From assembly GCF_022810445.1 (NCBI RefSeq), contig NZ_JAACGD010000081.1:1-25454 (forward strand): a DNA stretch of 25,454 bases, in the 5' to 3' direction. The notes under the pieces were generated by a model that searched no databases, was not told the origin of the DNA, and saw nothing but the letters and a program-made list of their open reading frames with translations. Positions 16,953-25,408 of the stretch are shown piece after piece (position 1 is the stretch's first letter; the number at the start of each line of letters is the position of its first letter). Source of the DNA: Candidatus Cardinium sp. cBcalN2 (GTDB lineage Bacteria; Bacteroidota; Bacteroidia; Cytophagales; Amoebophilaceae). Made by a program: the position numbers and the translations under genes.

Positions 16953-17759
16953 TTATTTGTCTTTTAAACAAAATTTACATCGGATACCGGGTTTGTAATC
17001 GTCATCTAGATCTTCTTTTTTTAAAGGCATACGGCAGCCATAACAAAGCAGCGCGCTGCCTTTTTTTAATCCATGGCCTAGTGATATGCGCTCATCAAAA
17101 ACAAAACACTCCCCTTGCCATCTCGATGCATCTTCTGCAGTGTGGGCTAAATATTGTAAAATGCCCCCACTTAGTTGGTATATCTCTTTAAAACCATTGG
17201 CCAACATATAGGCAGATGCTTTTTCACATCTGATGCCCCCTGTACAGAACATAGCTATCGGCTGATCTTTATAAGGTTTTAAATGGGTTTCAACAAAACT
17301 AGGGAATTGGCTAAAGTAGGTTGTTTCAGGATTGATAGCACCTTTAAAGCTCCCCAACCGACATTCGTAATTATTTCGAACATCAATCACAACAGCTGCT
17401 TGATCTAATCTATCATGCCAGTCTGCTGCTACAATATGGTGGCCACGTAGTGACATGGATAGCGGCTCTGGTTGGTGCATGGTGATAATCTCTTTTTTGA
17501 TTCGGATCTTTAGGCGGCCAAAGGGCTTGTGGGTTGCCTGAGAATATTGATACCACAAATTATCAAATGATGGCATAGCTTCTATCTCAGCCATAGCCTT
17601 ATCTAATAGATCCGGTAGGCCAGCAATCGTACCATTAATTCCTTCTGAAGAAATAAGCAGGGTACCTGTTAAGGCTTTACATATCGATTGAAGTTTTTGC
17701 TGTAGGACTATTAGGTCATCTAGTGGTACAAACTTGTACAAAGTGGCTACTTTAAACAT
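16953..17759 (-). CDS. trhO: tRNA uridine(34) hydroxylase (rhodanese family)
   Basis: This 268-residue protein of the TrhO/YceA family makes 5-hydroxyuridine at the wobble base of certain tRNAs in an oxygen-dependent way. An N-terminal ferredoxin-like domain (1-95, with SSEGINGTIAG at 37-47) precedes the rhodanese domain. That domain has IDVRNNYECRLGSFKGA and the active-site loop FCTGGIRCEKA, with Cys 172 and Cys 178. A C-terminal CxxC...CxxC pair (CYGC and CKFC) suggests a small metal-binding tail, as seen in many family members. It is shorter than the E. coli protein (about 350 residues). A promoter motif lies at 17801-17808. Confidence 0.9.
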   Translation of the reverse strand: MFKVATLYKFVPLDDLIVLQQKLQSICKALTGTLLISSEGINGTIAGLPDLLDKAMAEIEAMPSFDNLWYQYSQATHKPFGRLKIRIKKEIITMHQPEPLSMSLRGHHIVAADWHDRLDQAAVVIDVRNNYECRLGSFKGAINPETTYFSQFPSFVETHLKPYKDQPIAMFCTGGIRCEKASAYMLANGFKEIYQLSGGILQYLAHTAEDASRWQGECFVFDERISLGHGLKKGSALLCYGCRMPLKKEDLDDDYKPGIRCKFCLKDK

Positions 17760-17800
17760 ATATGAATGGTATTATCTATGGATTAGACTTTATTTTACTC

Positions 17801-17816
17801 CAAATTTAGCTAAATT
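17801..17816 (-). promoter_or_regulatory. Candidate -7 promoter element of trhO, overlapping a 14-bp palindrome
   Basis: On the minus strand TAAATTTG (17808-17801) matches TAnnTTTG. The -33 position reads GTG (17831-17829), a two-of-three match at a spacing of 20. The start would be near 17795, leaving a leader of about 35 bases. The perfect palindrome AATTTAGCTAAATT (17803-17816) covers most of the -7 element and could be a repressor site, or just AT-rich chance. Confidence 0.45.
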
Positions 17817-17849
17817 CTAATCATAAATCACACTTTGAGCCTCTTGTTA

Positions 17850-17896
17850 TAGATGGCTAGTATCATGGTATCTGTTCCCGACTTTGGTAAAAAATT
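17850..17896 (+). repeat. Short dispersed repeat D, copy 2
   Basis: GGTATCTGTTCC, GAC and GGTAAAAAAT occur here in the same order as on the minus strand at 137-174. The element sits in the 141-base gap between the baseplate gene and trhO, oriented against both genes. It contains no gene. See the matching entry near the left edge. Confidence 0.5.
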
Positions 17897-17900
17897 TCCT

Positions 17901-20399
17901 CTAAGTTGCCGTTATTGGTGGCTCAGGTACTGTTGCTTTCGTATGCGATTCTATAAGGTCCATCAACACCTTGCCTGCTGCATCTGTTTCTGCTTGGTCA
18001 GCGTTAGGATTAGTTTTTAATTGTATCCATGATTTGTAGGCCTTTTCAAAGTTTTCCATATCTTGAAAGTCTAACCATAAAATATTGGTAAATATGTGCG
18101 CTGGACCTTCCATGATAACCATTTCTTCTACAGCATGTCTAAATAAAGACTTTTGGAATCTGGCTGGCCATGAAGGGAATACCATGGTCATGATAAACGA
18201 ATAAGGATCTTCTTCTGTTGTTAAGGTATTATCGCTTCTAAGCAAAATATGTTCTATTAAATGAAAGCCTTCGCATGCCTTATTCAACTTTCTAAACAAT
18301 TCTACACTTTGTTGTACCATAGCCTCTGCTTGCTCAATGTTACTAAGAGATTCACTACCAGTCACTAGCTCAATAGTCTGCTTTTTTACTTTGTCTATAT
18401 AAAGTAAAATGCTATAGTCGCTCCCTGTTTTGATAATATTATAATATTCTTCATTGATGCCATAAGACATAACTAACGATTGGATATTTTGATATTTTCC
18501 CCTAAAAATCAATAGATCATCATATTCTGTCTGAGAATTCTTACCTAGAAAAATATCCAAATTCCACTGTGTAGATTGTTTTTCTAGATACATATTGTCC
18601 TTGACTATCTGATGTAAAAAACATTTTTCTAAGCTTTTAATACCTAAATTACGATAGATACGTTGCTTAAAACCGGATGGAACATGGTTGATCGAGTGAT
18701 TGATCTCATTCATGGTTATATGGCCCGCTCGGTTTCTGTTTTTACTGATATCAATGTAATCCTTTAGAAAAAGCGCTTTATTGTTATTAAATTCATCCAG
18801 TCGTTGCTCTTCATTTTTAGGATAAAGGTGAAGAGAGTAGATGGTAAATCGCTCTGCAAAATAAGCTAACAAATGGTCTAATACCCTTGATCGCTTATCT
18901 AAGCTTCGAATACCACTTTCTAATGCTCGATTTATGTAAGAATAGTAGGTTTTGACTGTTTCACTAGCTTGTTTTTTGTCTGTATCATATAGATTAACTT
19001 CCTTTTTTAGGTCTAAATACTTTCTTTGTATCACAAATTCAATATCATTACCTGGATCTGTGTCTGGAGTAGGTTGTTTCATAATGGTCTCCATTCTAGG
19101 TACATCTAAAGGTAAACGACCATTAGGCTTATTATAATCCTGGCTATAGATAGCCATAGTGTGTTTGATATTCGATAATTGACCCAAATAATTGGCAAAA
19201 AGCTGGTCAAAAAACATTAGATAGCTTTTTAATTGCTTTGCTTTAGCTTGATTTTCAGATGTTTCAGAAGGTGTACATCCTTCATGTCCTACATTATAGA
19301 GTAAAGGAAAATCTTGCTGTATAGAAATATGGTCTTCTAAGTTTCTATAGTTGCCTTCTAAGACAAAAATATCTTCTGCTTGTAGATAGGCTTTTGTTAA
19401 AGTACCCCTTCCTTTTATATCTTCAAGCATATCCATAACCTTCTTCCAGTCTGTACTGATGGGTAGGCCATTGTAATAAAGGATAATTTCACTTTGTGGA
19501 ATATCAAGTACTAAAGATCGGTCTGGTAAAACAGGTATGGTAAGGCTACTTGTACTTGTATTTCCGTCATTAATAAATAGTTCAAACTTTAGCACATTTT
19601 TAATATTGCCCATTTTAGTGGCCTGTTCTAAAAGTTCAACTGCATAGATTCTAGATTTGCTTTTTAAGTAAATTAATTCTTCTTCATCTATAAAACCTTG
19701 TGTTAAGAGTGGTCCGGTAAAAATTTGATCTATAGTTCTACCTTTTTCTAGTAATTGGCTAATACTATAAAAGGTAATACGTGGCGAGAGAAATTCTTGG
19801 AAAGCAAATAATATTTGAGCAATGATTGTTTCACCCTCTTCATAAGCCAAGCAATTAGCCACCTCAAAGGTCGCTTTAATGCCAATAGGCAATGTTTCCA
19901 TAGGTTGAATAAGAAAGAAATCTTCACATAGATTCCTGTGTGCAGATAATCTTTTATTGATTACATGCAATACTTCTTTTTCTTCTGGTGTATGACTGAT
20001 ACGTTCTTCTACATGCACAAAAATTTTATAACCACCTTTGACTTCTTTTGCCCCATCGCTTAAGAAGATATTGGCATTTTTAACACCTGGAACATCTAGC
20101 ACGATTTTTAAAAAATCCCACTTAGTTAGTGGATTACAGGGAAGAATTTCTTCGGCCTTATAGAATGGTTGCTCATTGAGGTTGTCTATTACATCAGGAT
20201 CTTTAGCCCATATATCTTCTATATAGAAGTTGGTTCTATATTCTAGGTCCATAATGGCAAAGGACAGTACTTCTAAAATGGTGATCCCAGGGTCATGATC
20301 TCCATAGTCAGTCCACTTTTTGCCGGCTAACTGTTGAATATAGGCTATTCCCTGCTCCTTTAAAAAAGGATAATCAAGTTCTAGTGGCGTATTGTTCAT
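17901..20399 (-). CDS. Contractile injection system baseplate protein (Afp11/gp6-like, baseplate J family)
   Basis: This 832-residue protein resembles the large baseplate-wedge protein of phage-tail-like injection systems. The N-terminal signature YGDHDPGITILEVLSFAI at about 32-49, followed by DLEYRTNF, is typical of baseplate J/gp6 proteins of Bacteroidota. Further familiar blocks are LKSYLMFFDQLFANYLGQL (about 383-401), LLAYFAERFTIYSLHLY, CEGFHLIEHILLR and the C-terminal segment with FQKSLFRHAVEE...PAHI...ILWLD. It starts 2 bases after the stop of the gp25-like gene, so translation is probably coupled. It is the last gene of the operon; the usual next wedge and fibre genes are not present. 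The family role is known from Afp/PVC and Amoebophilus particles; function here is inferred. Confidence 0.85.
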   Translation of the reverse strand: MNNTPLELDYPFLKEQGIAYIQQLAGKKWTDYGDHDPGITILEVLSFAIMDLEYRTNFYIEDIWAKDPDVIDNLNEQPFYKAEEILPCNPLTKWDFLKIVLDVPGVKNANIFLSDGAKEVKGGYKIFVHVEERISHTPEEKEVLHVINKRLSAHRNLCEDFFLIQPMETLPIGIKATFEVANCLAYEEGETIIAQILFAFQEFLSPRITFYSISQLLEKGRTIDQIFTGPLLTQGFIDEEELIYLKSKSRIYAVELLEQATKMGNIKNVLKFELFINDGNTSTSSLTIPVLPDRSLVLDIPQSEIILYYNGLPISTDWKKVMDMLEDIKGRGTLTKAYLQAEDIFVLEGNYRNLEDHISIQQDFPLLYNVGHEGCTPSETSENQAKAKQLKSYLMFFDQLFANYLGQLSNIKHTMAIYSQDYNKPNGRLPLDVPRMETIMKQPTPDTDPGNDIEFVIQRKYLDLKKEVNLYDTDKKQASETVKTYYSYINRALESGIRSLDKRSRVLDHLLAYFAERFTIYSLHLYPKNEEQRLDEFNNNKALFLKDYIDISKNRNRAGHITMNEINHSINHVPSGFKQRIYRNLGIKSLEKCFLHQIVKDNMYLEKQSTQWNLDIFLGKNSQTEYDDLLIFRGKYQNIQSLVMSYGINEEYYNIIKTGSDYSILLYIDKVKKQTIELVTGSESLSNIEQAEAMVQQSVELFRKLNKACEGFHLIEHILLRSDNTLTTEEDPYSFIMTMVFPSWPARFQKSLFRHAVEEMVIMEGPAHIFTNILWLDFQDMENFEKAYKSWIQLKTNPNADQAETDAAGKVLMDLIESHTKATVPEPPITAT

Positions 20400-20401
20400 A
20401 G

Positions 20402-20806
20402 CTATTTGTTATAAATAGGATGATAGCCATATTGGATCGTTGCTTCTATATCTAAGTTTTTAACTTTATAGTGTATGTTAATATCGATAGCTCCTTCTCC
20501 GTCATTTGGCGCGGTCAATTTAACATCAAGCACTTCCACTCTAGGCTCATGTTCAGCAATGGTTTGCTTAATGTTATTTACCATAAAGGTTTCCAAGTTA
20601 AGATCGAGTTGTTGAAAGGCTAGTGGGGTCAGATCACAACCATATTTATCTTCGATAATGCGCTCACCTATTCTGGTACGCATTAGAATGATTAAACTTT
20701 CTTTGATATCATTTAACCCTTTTACCATTTCTACTGTACTGCTATGATGGTTAAAAGAAGGTGGAAATTTCCATCCTTTACCTAAGAAATTAGGGTCATT
20801 TTCCAT
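20402..20806 (-). CDS. gp25-like baseplate wedge protein (Afp9-like)
   Basis: This 134-residue protein of the gp25/TssE fold joins the sheath to the baseplate wedge in contractile systems. Typical features are the N-terminal FLGKGWKFPPSF and the core RTRIGERIIEDKYGCDLTPL at about 43-62, which corresponds to the conserved R-x-GER...YGC block. A C-terminal beta region (VDINIHYKVKN) follows. Length is normal. It is 23 bases downstream of the PAAR gene and 2 bases ahead of the large baseplate gene. Confidence 0.92.
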   Translation of the reverse strand: MENDPNFLGKGWKFPPSFNHHSSTVEMVKGLNDIKESLIILMRTRIGERIIEDKYGCDLTPLAFQQLDLNLETFMVNNIKQTIAEHEPRVEVLDVKLTAPNDGEGAIDINIHYKVKNLDIEATIQYGYHPIYNK

Positions 20807-20829
20807 ATGAACGCTTGATTAGTTTGATT

Positions 20830-21138
20830 TTAGCCACCAATTATTACTGTAGGGCATCCTTGCAATATCATGCCCCCCATACCTGTTGTATCGCCTAACC
20901 GAGCGGCTGGTTTTTTACCTATTAGAACCGTTAGGGATCCCTTTACAATGGTATCTGGATGAGGTGGTGGGCCATTGCAAAGCATCGTATCTCCCATTCT
21001 TGCTGCAGGGAATTTACCTATTAAAACAGTTGGACAGCCTAGCATAATCATTCCTCCCGTAGCATGGGGAATAGGAGGGACACCTGGGGTGATCATAGGG
21101 CACATGTGTTTGTTTAATAATACAGCTGCAGGTGGCAT
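20830..21138 (-). CDS. PAAR-domain spike-tip protein (Afp10-like)
   Basis: This 102-residue protein forms the sharp cone at the tip of the spike. Short repeats typical of PAAR proteins fold into three faces: GCPTVLIGKFPAARMGD, GSLTVLIGKKPAARLGD and the terminal GCPTVIIGG. Cys and His residues suited to bind the tip metal are present (HMCPM near 11-15, GCPT, CNGPPPH). The start MPPAAVLLNKHMCPM matches PAAR proteins of Bacteroidota systems, and no other in-frame start exists upstream before a stop. It has no C-terminal toxin extension, so it is a bare tip, not an effector fusion. Confidence 0.93.
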   Translation of the reverse strand: MPPAAVLLNKHMCPMITPGVPPIPHATGGMIMLGCPTVLIGKFPAARMGDTMLCNGPPPHPDTIVKGSLTVLIGKKPAARLGDTTGMGGMILQGCPTVIIGG

Positions 21139-21196
21139 GGTGTTAGGTTCTATATATGATGTGAGTGAAAAATCTACAAAATAATGGTATCAATTA

Positions 21197-22987
21197 TTAA
21201 TTGATCAGTACGGTTGTACCTTTGATAATGGTTGCCATACCAGATTTAACTTCCGTACTAGCATTACCACTTAAGATGGCCTTCATAGAAGCTTGTGCAT
21301 TGATATTCATACTCTTCAAATTTACATTTTGCGTACCACTTATCATAACATCTTTTCCTGATTTTAGCGTAATACTGGCACTTGCATTTAAATTAATATC
21401 TTTACTACTGGTTAGGTTGATCCCGTCGTTAGTTAAAATAACTTTATTGCCGTTTTGATCTACCATTTCAATACTTTTTTTCTTATCTGATATCTGAATG
21501 ATGCCTCCTTTTGCTGTTTTAATAATGATTTCAGGACCTTCTTTATCGTCATGAAAGGTAAACTCTAATTTTTCCCTAGAAACAAAAGACTTAAAAGAAT
21601 TTTTAGGGTCAACTGTTTTAGGTGGTTTGTGTTTATTACTGTGCAGAGAACCTAAAATAATAGGGAACCGAATATCGTCATTGAGAAAACCTACTACTAC
21701 CTCATCTTCCAATTCCGGAATAAAAAAAGCACCTGATGATTGCGTAGCATAAAATGAAGCCAATCGACACCAAATACCCTCTTTGGGTTTATCTTGCACC
21801 AAAGGAAGATGCACTAAAATTCGATCACTTTTTTGAGGGTCTTGTGTAATTTGTTTGACAACACCAAGTTGTAGTCCATGTATAGGTGGCATCATGCCTG
21901 CTGCTGGGAGTGAACCAATGTCATGATATTTGTGCATATAACGCTGCGCATCTAGCCCTAGCGTTAGCATGGTCTGCCAGGTACCATCTGATATAATATG
22001 CTGAATTCCAGATATATAAGCATTTCCTGAGAAGTGATTTGCCCCCTTTTCAAGGGTGATAAGTCCATCATGACGTAATGCAGCATTACCTGCGACGGTG
22101 GCAGTGCCTTTTATTTTAGCGATTCTACTCCGGTTGAGTAATCCGGTTGCCAAGGTTTTTATTTCTAAAGGATCTAATAGACCACCGTGCGATATAGCAA
22201 TGGCACTTTTTTGGGCAGCAGTTGTTAATTTTTTATAAGAAATATCACCCATAGACTGTTCTCCCGGGTCACTTGCTTTCTCAGTAACTTTATTTTGCTT
22301 ACTACTATCCCAAGAGAGGATAGTGGCCCCTGCCCATGGATCTTTTGCATCTATTTCAGCATCAAAATCAATAAAGTCTTTTCCATAAGTATAGGTAAAA
22401 GAACCCTGGCCAGTTGCTTTAGGTGTTTTAACTGAAATAACCCCATCATTCACTATGACAATTTGCCCATTTGCTTCGGCGCGAATATTCAAGAAATCCC
22501 AATCTGATATTTCATGTTGTGCCATATTTTCATGTACAATAGTTGTGGCTTCAATTTTATGGCTTACACCACTATAGCTACTTAAAATTTTTTTGAAAAG
22601 GTCACTATCCTTGCATTTTTCAAAATGCAAGGTTTTGGGGACAAGGGTAGTCTTATAAGCCATATCTCTGCAAGTTACGGTCAGGATAGATAATCCCATT
22701 GCTCTAGACTGAATCGACAATTTGGCCACTACACCTTCAAATAGTTGATCTAATCCATCATTATAACCGGCTTTTATAGAAATAGTAGCCCCTATGGTAA
22801 AAATTTTGTCATTGGTTATGGTAAAAGTTTGCGTCTGTAGATCACCATCATATAGCACTATTTTGGCATAGGGGATTTTATTGATTCTTTTATCCACTAT
22901 TATGGATTTGATAGGATAGGTTGCATCTAGGGTTTTGGACCCTACTTTTATGGAGTACTTAATGAAATCACCTAATTTAGACGCCAT
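21197..22987 (-). CDS. VgrG-like spike protein (gp27/gp5 fusion, Afp8-like)
   Basis: This 596-residue trimeric spike protein should sit at the head of the tube and carry the PAAR tip. The gp27-like ring domains occupy about residues 1-350. A gp5 OB-fold follows at about 366-447 (GVVKQITQ... EGIWCRL... PELEDEVVVGFL ... LGSLHSNK), then a C-terminal beta-helix at about 462-596 with repeated short strands (SKDINLNASASITLKSGKD). I chose the ATG at 22987 (MASKLGDFIKYSIKVG), which fits the family. The frame stays open to 23080, but that adds 31 residues unlike other members. No lysozyme or toxin domain is evident. It is the first gene of the spike/baseplate operon. Confidence 0.88.
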   Translation of the reverse strand: MASKLGDFIKYSIKVGSKTLDATYPIKSIIVDKRINKIPYAKIVLYDGDLQTQTFTITNDKIFTIGATISIKAGYNDGLDQLFEGVVAKLSIQSRAMGLSILTVTCRDMAYKTTLVPKTLHFEKCKDSDLFKKILSSYSGVSHKIEATTIVHENMAQHEISDWDFLNIRAEANGQIVIVNDGVISVKTPKATGQGSFTYTYGKDFIDFDAEIDAKDPWAGATILSWDSSKQNKVTEKASDPGEQSMGDISYKKLTTAAQKSAIAISHGGLLDPLEIKTLATGLLNRSRIAKIKGTATVAGNAALRHDGLITLEKGANHFSGNAYISGIQHIISDGTWQTMLTLGLDAQRYMHKYHDIGSLPAAGMMPPIHGLQLGVVKQITQDPQKSDRILVHLPLVQDKPKEGIWCRLASFYATQSSGAFFIPELEDEVVVGFLNDDIRFPIILGSLHSNKHKPPKTVDPKNSFKSFVSREKLEFTFHDDKEGPEIIIKTAKGGIIQISDKKKSIEMVDQNGNKVILTNDGINLTSSKDINLNASASITLKSGKDVMISGTQNVNLKSMNINAQASMKAILSGNASTEVKSGMATIIKGTTVLIN

Positions 22988-22992
22988 GTAGA

Positions 22993-23000
22993 CAAAAATA
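22993..23000 (-). promoter_or_regulatory. Possible -7 element for the spike operon
   Basis: On the minus strand TATTTTTG (23000-22993) matches TAnnTTTG and ends five bases before the ATG at 22987. No TTG lies at the proper distance upstream. If used, the transcript would start at or next to the start codon. This is a weak candidate. Confidence 0.3.
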
Positions 23001-23100
23001 AAGCAAAGAAAAACTTGTTGGGCTTGTGACCATTTAAATAAAGGTATTTTTTTAGGAAGTAAATGATCAGATAGAACCAAATAGCTTCCCTTTTAGGTCA

Positions 23101-23155
23101 GCCGAGGCACTATTCAAATGGCTTATTTAATTAGATGAGCCGGTTGAATAGCGGC
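23101..23155. repeat. Nested palindrome upstream of the spike operon
   Basis: CTATTCAA (23110-23117) pairs perfectly with TTGAATAG (23144-23151). Inside it GGCTTAT (23120-23126) pairs with ATGAGCC (23135-23141, one wobble) around TTAATTAG. Outside, GCC (23101-23103) can pair with GGC (23153-23155). The two stems are separated only by the two-base loops AT and GG. It lies 5' of both divergent genes, so it is not a simple terminator. It may be an operator, a leader structure or a decayed mobile-element end. Confidence 0.6.
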
Positions 23156-23416
23156 AAAATGAGTTCTATTTGGGTAAATGATTCCATAAAATTCTAAAAT
23201 GACCAGTTTATACCCGTTAATATGAGCAATTAACTAAATAAAGTGGAATTTTCCAAAAAAGGTTCTCTCGTGTTTATTCTCAATAAGTTATTATTTTAGT
23301 ATCTGTATATCCAAAAGTTGAGTTAAAGTGAAAAACTATCTAATAATAATTATAGTTGAGACAATAACTTTTTTTATTTATTCCATTCTAAAGCAGTTAG
23401 AAAGCCATTTCAAACC

Positions 23417-25408
23417 ATGGACAAAGTTTATGATTTATTAAGCAAACATTGGGGCTATCACGCTTTTAGACCCCTTCAGGAAGCCATCATTAGGACTATT
23501 ATAGCTGGTCGAGATGTATTGGTTTTTTTACCTACTGGTAGTGGAAAATCACTTTGTTTTCAATTACCAGCTTTGTGCAAAGAAGGGTTAACGCTTGTTG
23601 TAACGCCACTTATTGCGCTTATGAAGGATCAAGTCACCCAACTTGCCCAAAGAGGTGTTCATGCAGAGGCTATTTTCTCAGGTATGTCTAGCGTAGAAAT
23701 AGAGCGCAGGCTAGATAATTGTTTATATGGTAATGTTAAATTATTGTATGTATCTCCAGAACGATTACAGACTGACCTCTTTAAACTGCGTGCCACTACC
23801 ATGTCTATTACCACCTTAGTGGTGGATGAAGCTCATTGTATTTCTCAATGGGGCTATGACTTTAGACCTTCTTATTTAGCGATTGCACACTTTAAGCAAA
23901 CCATTCCAAAGGCTAATACAGTAGCCTTTACCGCTACTGCCACTAAAAGGGTTAAACAAGATATTCAAAATCGTTTGCAATTGAATAAACCACTCCTTTT
24001 TGCACAAACTTTTCATAGACCTAATCTTATTTACTGGGTACGCAAAACAGATCATAAAGACGCACAACTGCTCAAAGCTTTAAAACAAACTGCTGGACCG
24101 GTTATTATCTATGTAAACACACGGAAAAAAACAGAAACCATAGCTAATTTTTTGCAAAAAAATGGTATGACTAGTGTATTTTACCATGCTGGTTTAACTA
24201 CGGCTGATAGAGCTATTAAGCAAAACTTATGGACGCAAAATAAAGTACGCATTATGGTGGCTACAGCGGCCTTTGGTATGGGTATTGATAAAGCAGATGT
24301 TTCTTTAGTAGTGCACTTAGATTTACCTGCTTCATTAGAAGCTTATTGTCAGGAAGCAGGAAGAGCTGGTCGGAATAATGTGACGGCTTATGCTATTCTT
24401 TGGTATGATTTACAAGATATTATACTTTTAAAACAAAAATGTAAAGAAAGTTATCCGACTATTGATCAAATAAGAAAAGTTTACCAGCATCTGGTTAATT
24501 ATTATAAAATTGCGGTTGGTTCTCATGCTTTTGTAACCTATGATTTCGACTTAGCAGATTTTAAGCAGACAACTGGGCTATACACGAAAGAGGCCTATTA
24601 TGGATTAAAAGCATTGGAGTTAGAAGGCTTTATACAACTTAATGAGGCCTATTATCAGCCATCAAGGGTTTATTTTCTGTTATCTAGGGAAGATTTGTAT
24701 GCATTCCAAGTCCATCATCCTGCTTATGATTGGTGCATTAAAGGACTGTTAAGGCTCTATGGTGGCACACTTTTTACACCATATTGTACGATTGTTGAAA
24801 AAAAAATAGCCCAGTTCACTCAACTTGCAGAATCTAAAGTACAGGAACAATTACATGCCTTGCATCGACTAAAGGTTTTAGAATACTTTCCACAAAAAGC
24901 AACTCCACAAATTACTTTTTTAACACCACGTTATCTTGCTACTGACCTACCCTTACCCATTCATAAAATTGAGCAAAGAAATAAAACAGCTTATCAACAA
25001 ATAGAGTCAGTAATAGAATATGTTACCAATGATCGCCGCTGTCGCTTGGCTGTATTATTGGATTATTTTGATGAAAATGAATTGGTTTGTAACCAATGCG
25101 ATATTTGCAAAAGCAAGGTAACCAGAACTATAAAAGATGAACTTATAACAGAAGGTAGAAACTATGTTATGCATGCCATTAGACAAGGTAAACAAGACCT
25201 AAAAAAAATAATAGAAGCAGTGGCTCCTGAAAAAGAAAAAGAATTATTGGATGTTATAAGGGCCATGTTAGATAGGAAAGAAATATACTATCAGTATCCT
25301 GGCCAATTACAAATCAGTGAATCTTCAGATATATCTGTTCCTGCTGTAGCCGTTCAGCGCAGTGGCAAAGGCTACGTAGAAAAAGCAAAAACGCCCTTTG
25401 TAAAATAG
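23417..25408 (+). CDS. recQ: ATP-dependent DNA helicase RecQ
   Basis: This 663-residue superfamily 2 helicase unwinds DNA 3' to 5' in recombination and replication-fork repair. The Walker A motif is PTGSGKS at 39-45, DEAH is at 137-140 and is followed by CISQWGYDFRP, motif III is TATAT, and motif VI is QEAGRAGRN. The zinc-binding cysteines occur late: Cys about 541, then CNQCDIC at about 557-563, after a 200-residue middle region. This is the layout of the shorter Bacteroidota RecQ type, not of E. coli RecQ, where the zinc module directly follows the helicase core. No HRDC domain is recognisable; the C-terminal 80 residues are charged and helical. The start at 23417 (MDKVYDLLSKHWGYHAFRP) fits the family. 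Confidence 0.95.
   Translation: MDKVYDLLSKHWGYHAFRPLQEAIIRTIIAGRDVLVFLPTGSGKSLCFQLPALCKEGLTLVVTPLIALMKDQVTQLAQRGVHAEAIFSGMSSVEIERRLDNCLYGNVKLLYVSPERLQTDLFKLRATTMSITTLVVDEAHCISQWGYDFRPSYLAIAHFKQTIPKANTVAFTATATKRVKQDIQNRLQLNKPLLFAQTFHRPNLIYWVRKTDHKDAQLLKALKQTAGPVIIYVNTRKKTETIANFLQKNGMTSVFYHAGLTTADRAIKQNLWTQNKVRIMVATAAFGMGIDKADVSLVVHLDLPASLEAYCQEAGRAGRNNVTAYAILWYDLQDIILLKQKCKESYPTIDQIRKVYQHLVNYYKIAVGSHAFVTYDFDLADFKQTTGLYTKEAYYGLKALELEGFIQLNEAYYQPSRVYFLLSREDLYAFQVHHPAYDWCIKGLLRLYGGTLFTPYCTIVEKKIAQFTQLAESKVQEQLHALHRLKVLEYFPQKATPQITFLTPRYLATDLPLPIHKIEQRNKTAYQQIESVIEYVTNDRRCRLAVLLDYFDENELVCNQCDICKSKVTRTIKDELITEGRNYVMHAIRQGKQDLKKIIEAVAPEKEKELLDVIRAMLDRKEIYYQYPGQLQISESSDISVPAVAVQRSGKGYVEKAKTPFVK

Larger units (their letters stand above)
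22988..23416. other. 429-base divergent intergenic region between the spike operon and recQ
   Basis: No convincing gene is seen on either strand. It holds a TATTTTTG motif on the minus strand directly before the VgrG start (23000-22993), a nested palindrome at 23101-23155 and AT-rich sequence before recQ. AAGTTATT near 23285 and AATAACTT near 23362 form a distant 8-bp inverted pair. No clear TTG/TAnnTTTG pair was found for recQ; TATAGTTG at 23351-23358 is the nearest to a -7 element. Confidence 0.6.

Noticed and set aside
22988..23080. N-terminal extension of the VgrG-like protein with a hydrophobic VFLCFIFVY stretch, possible signal anchor
   Set aside because: Spike proteins of this family are cytoplasmic before assembly and begin near MASK; the extension is just the open frame upstream.
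23417..25408. recQ as part of a defence island with the injection genes
   Set aside because: It is divergently transcribed, separated by 429 bases, and has the normal features of a chromosomal Bacteroidota RecQ; no partner defence gene is present.
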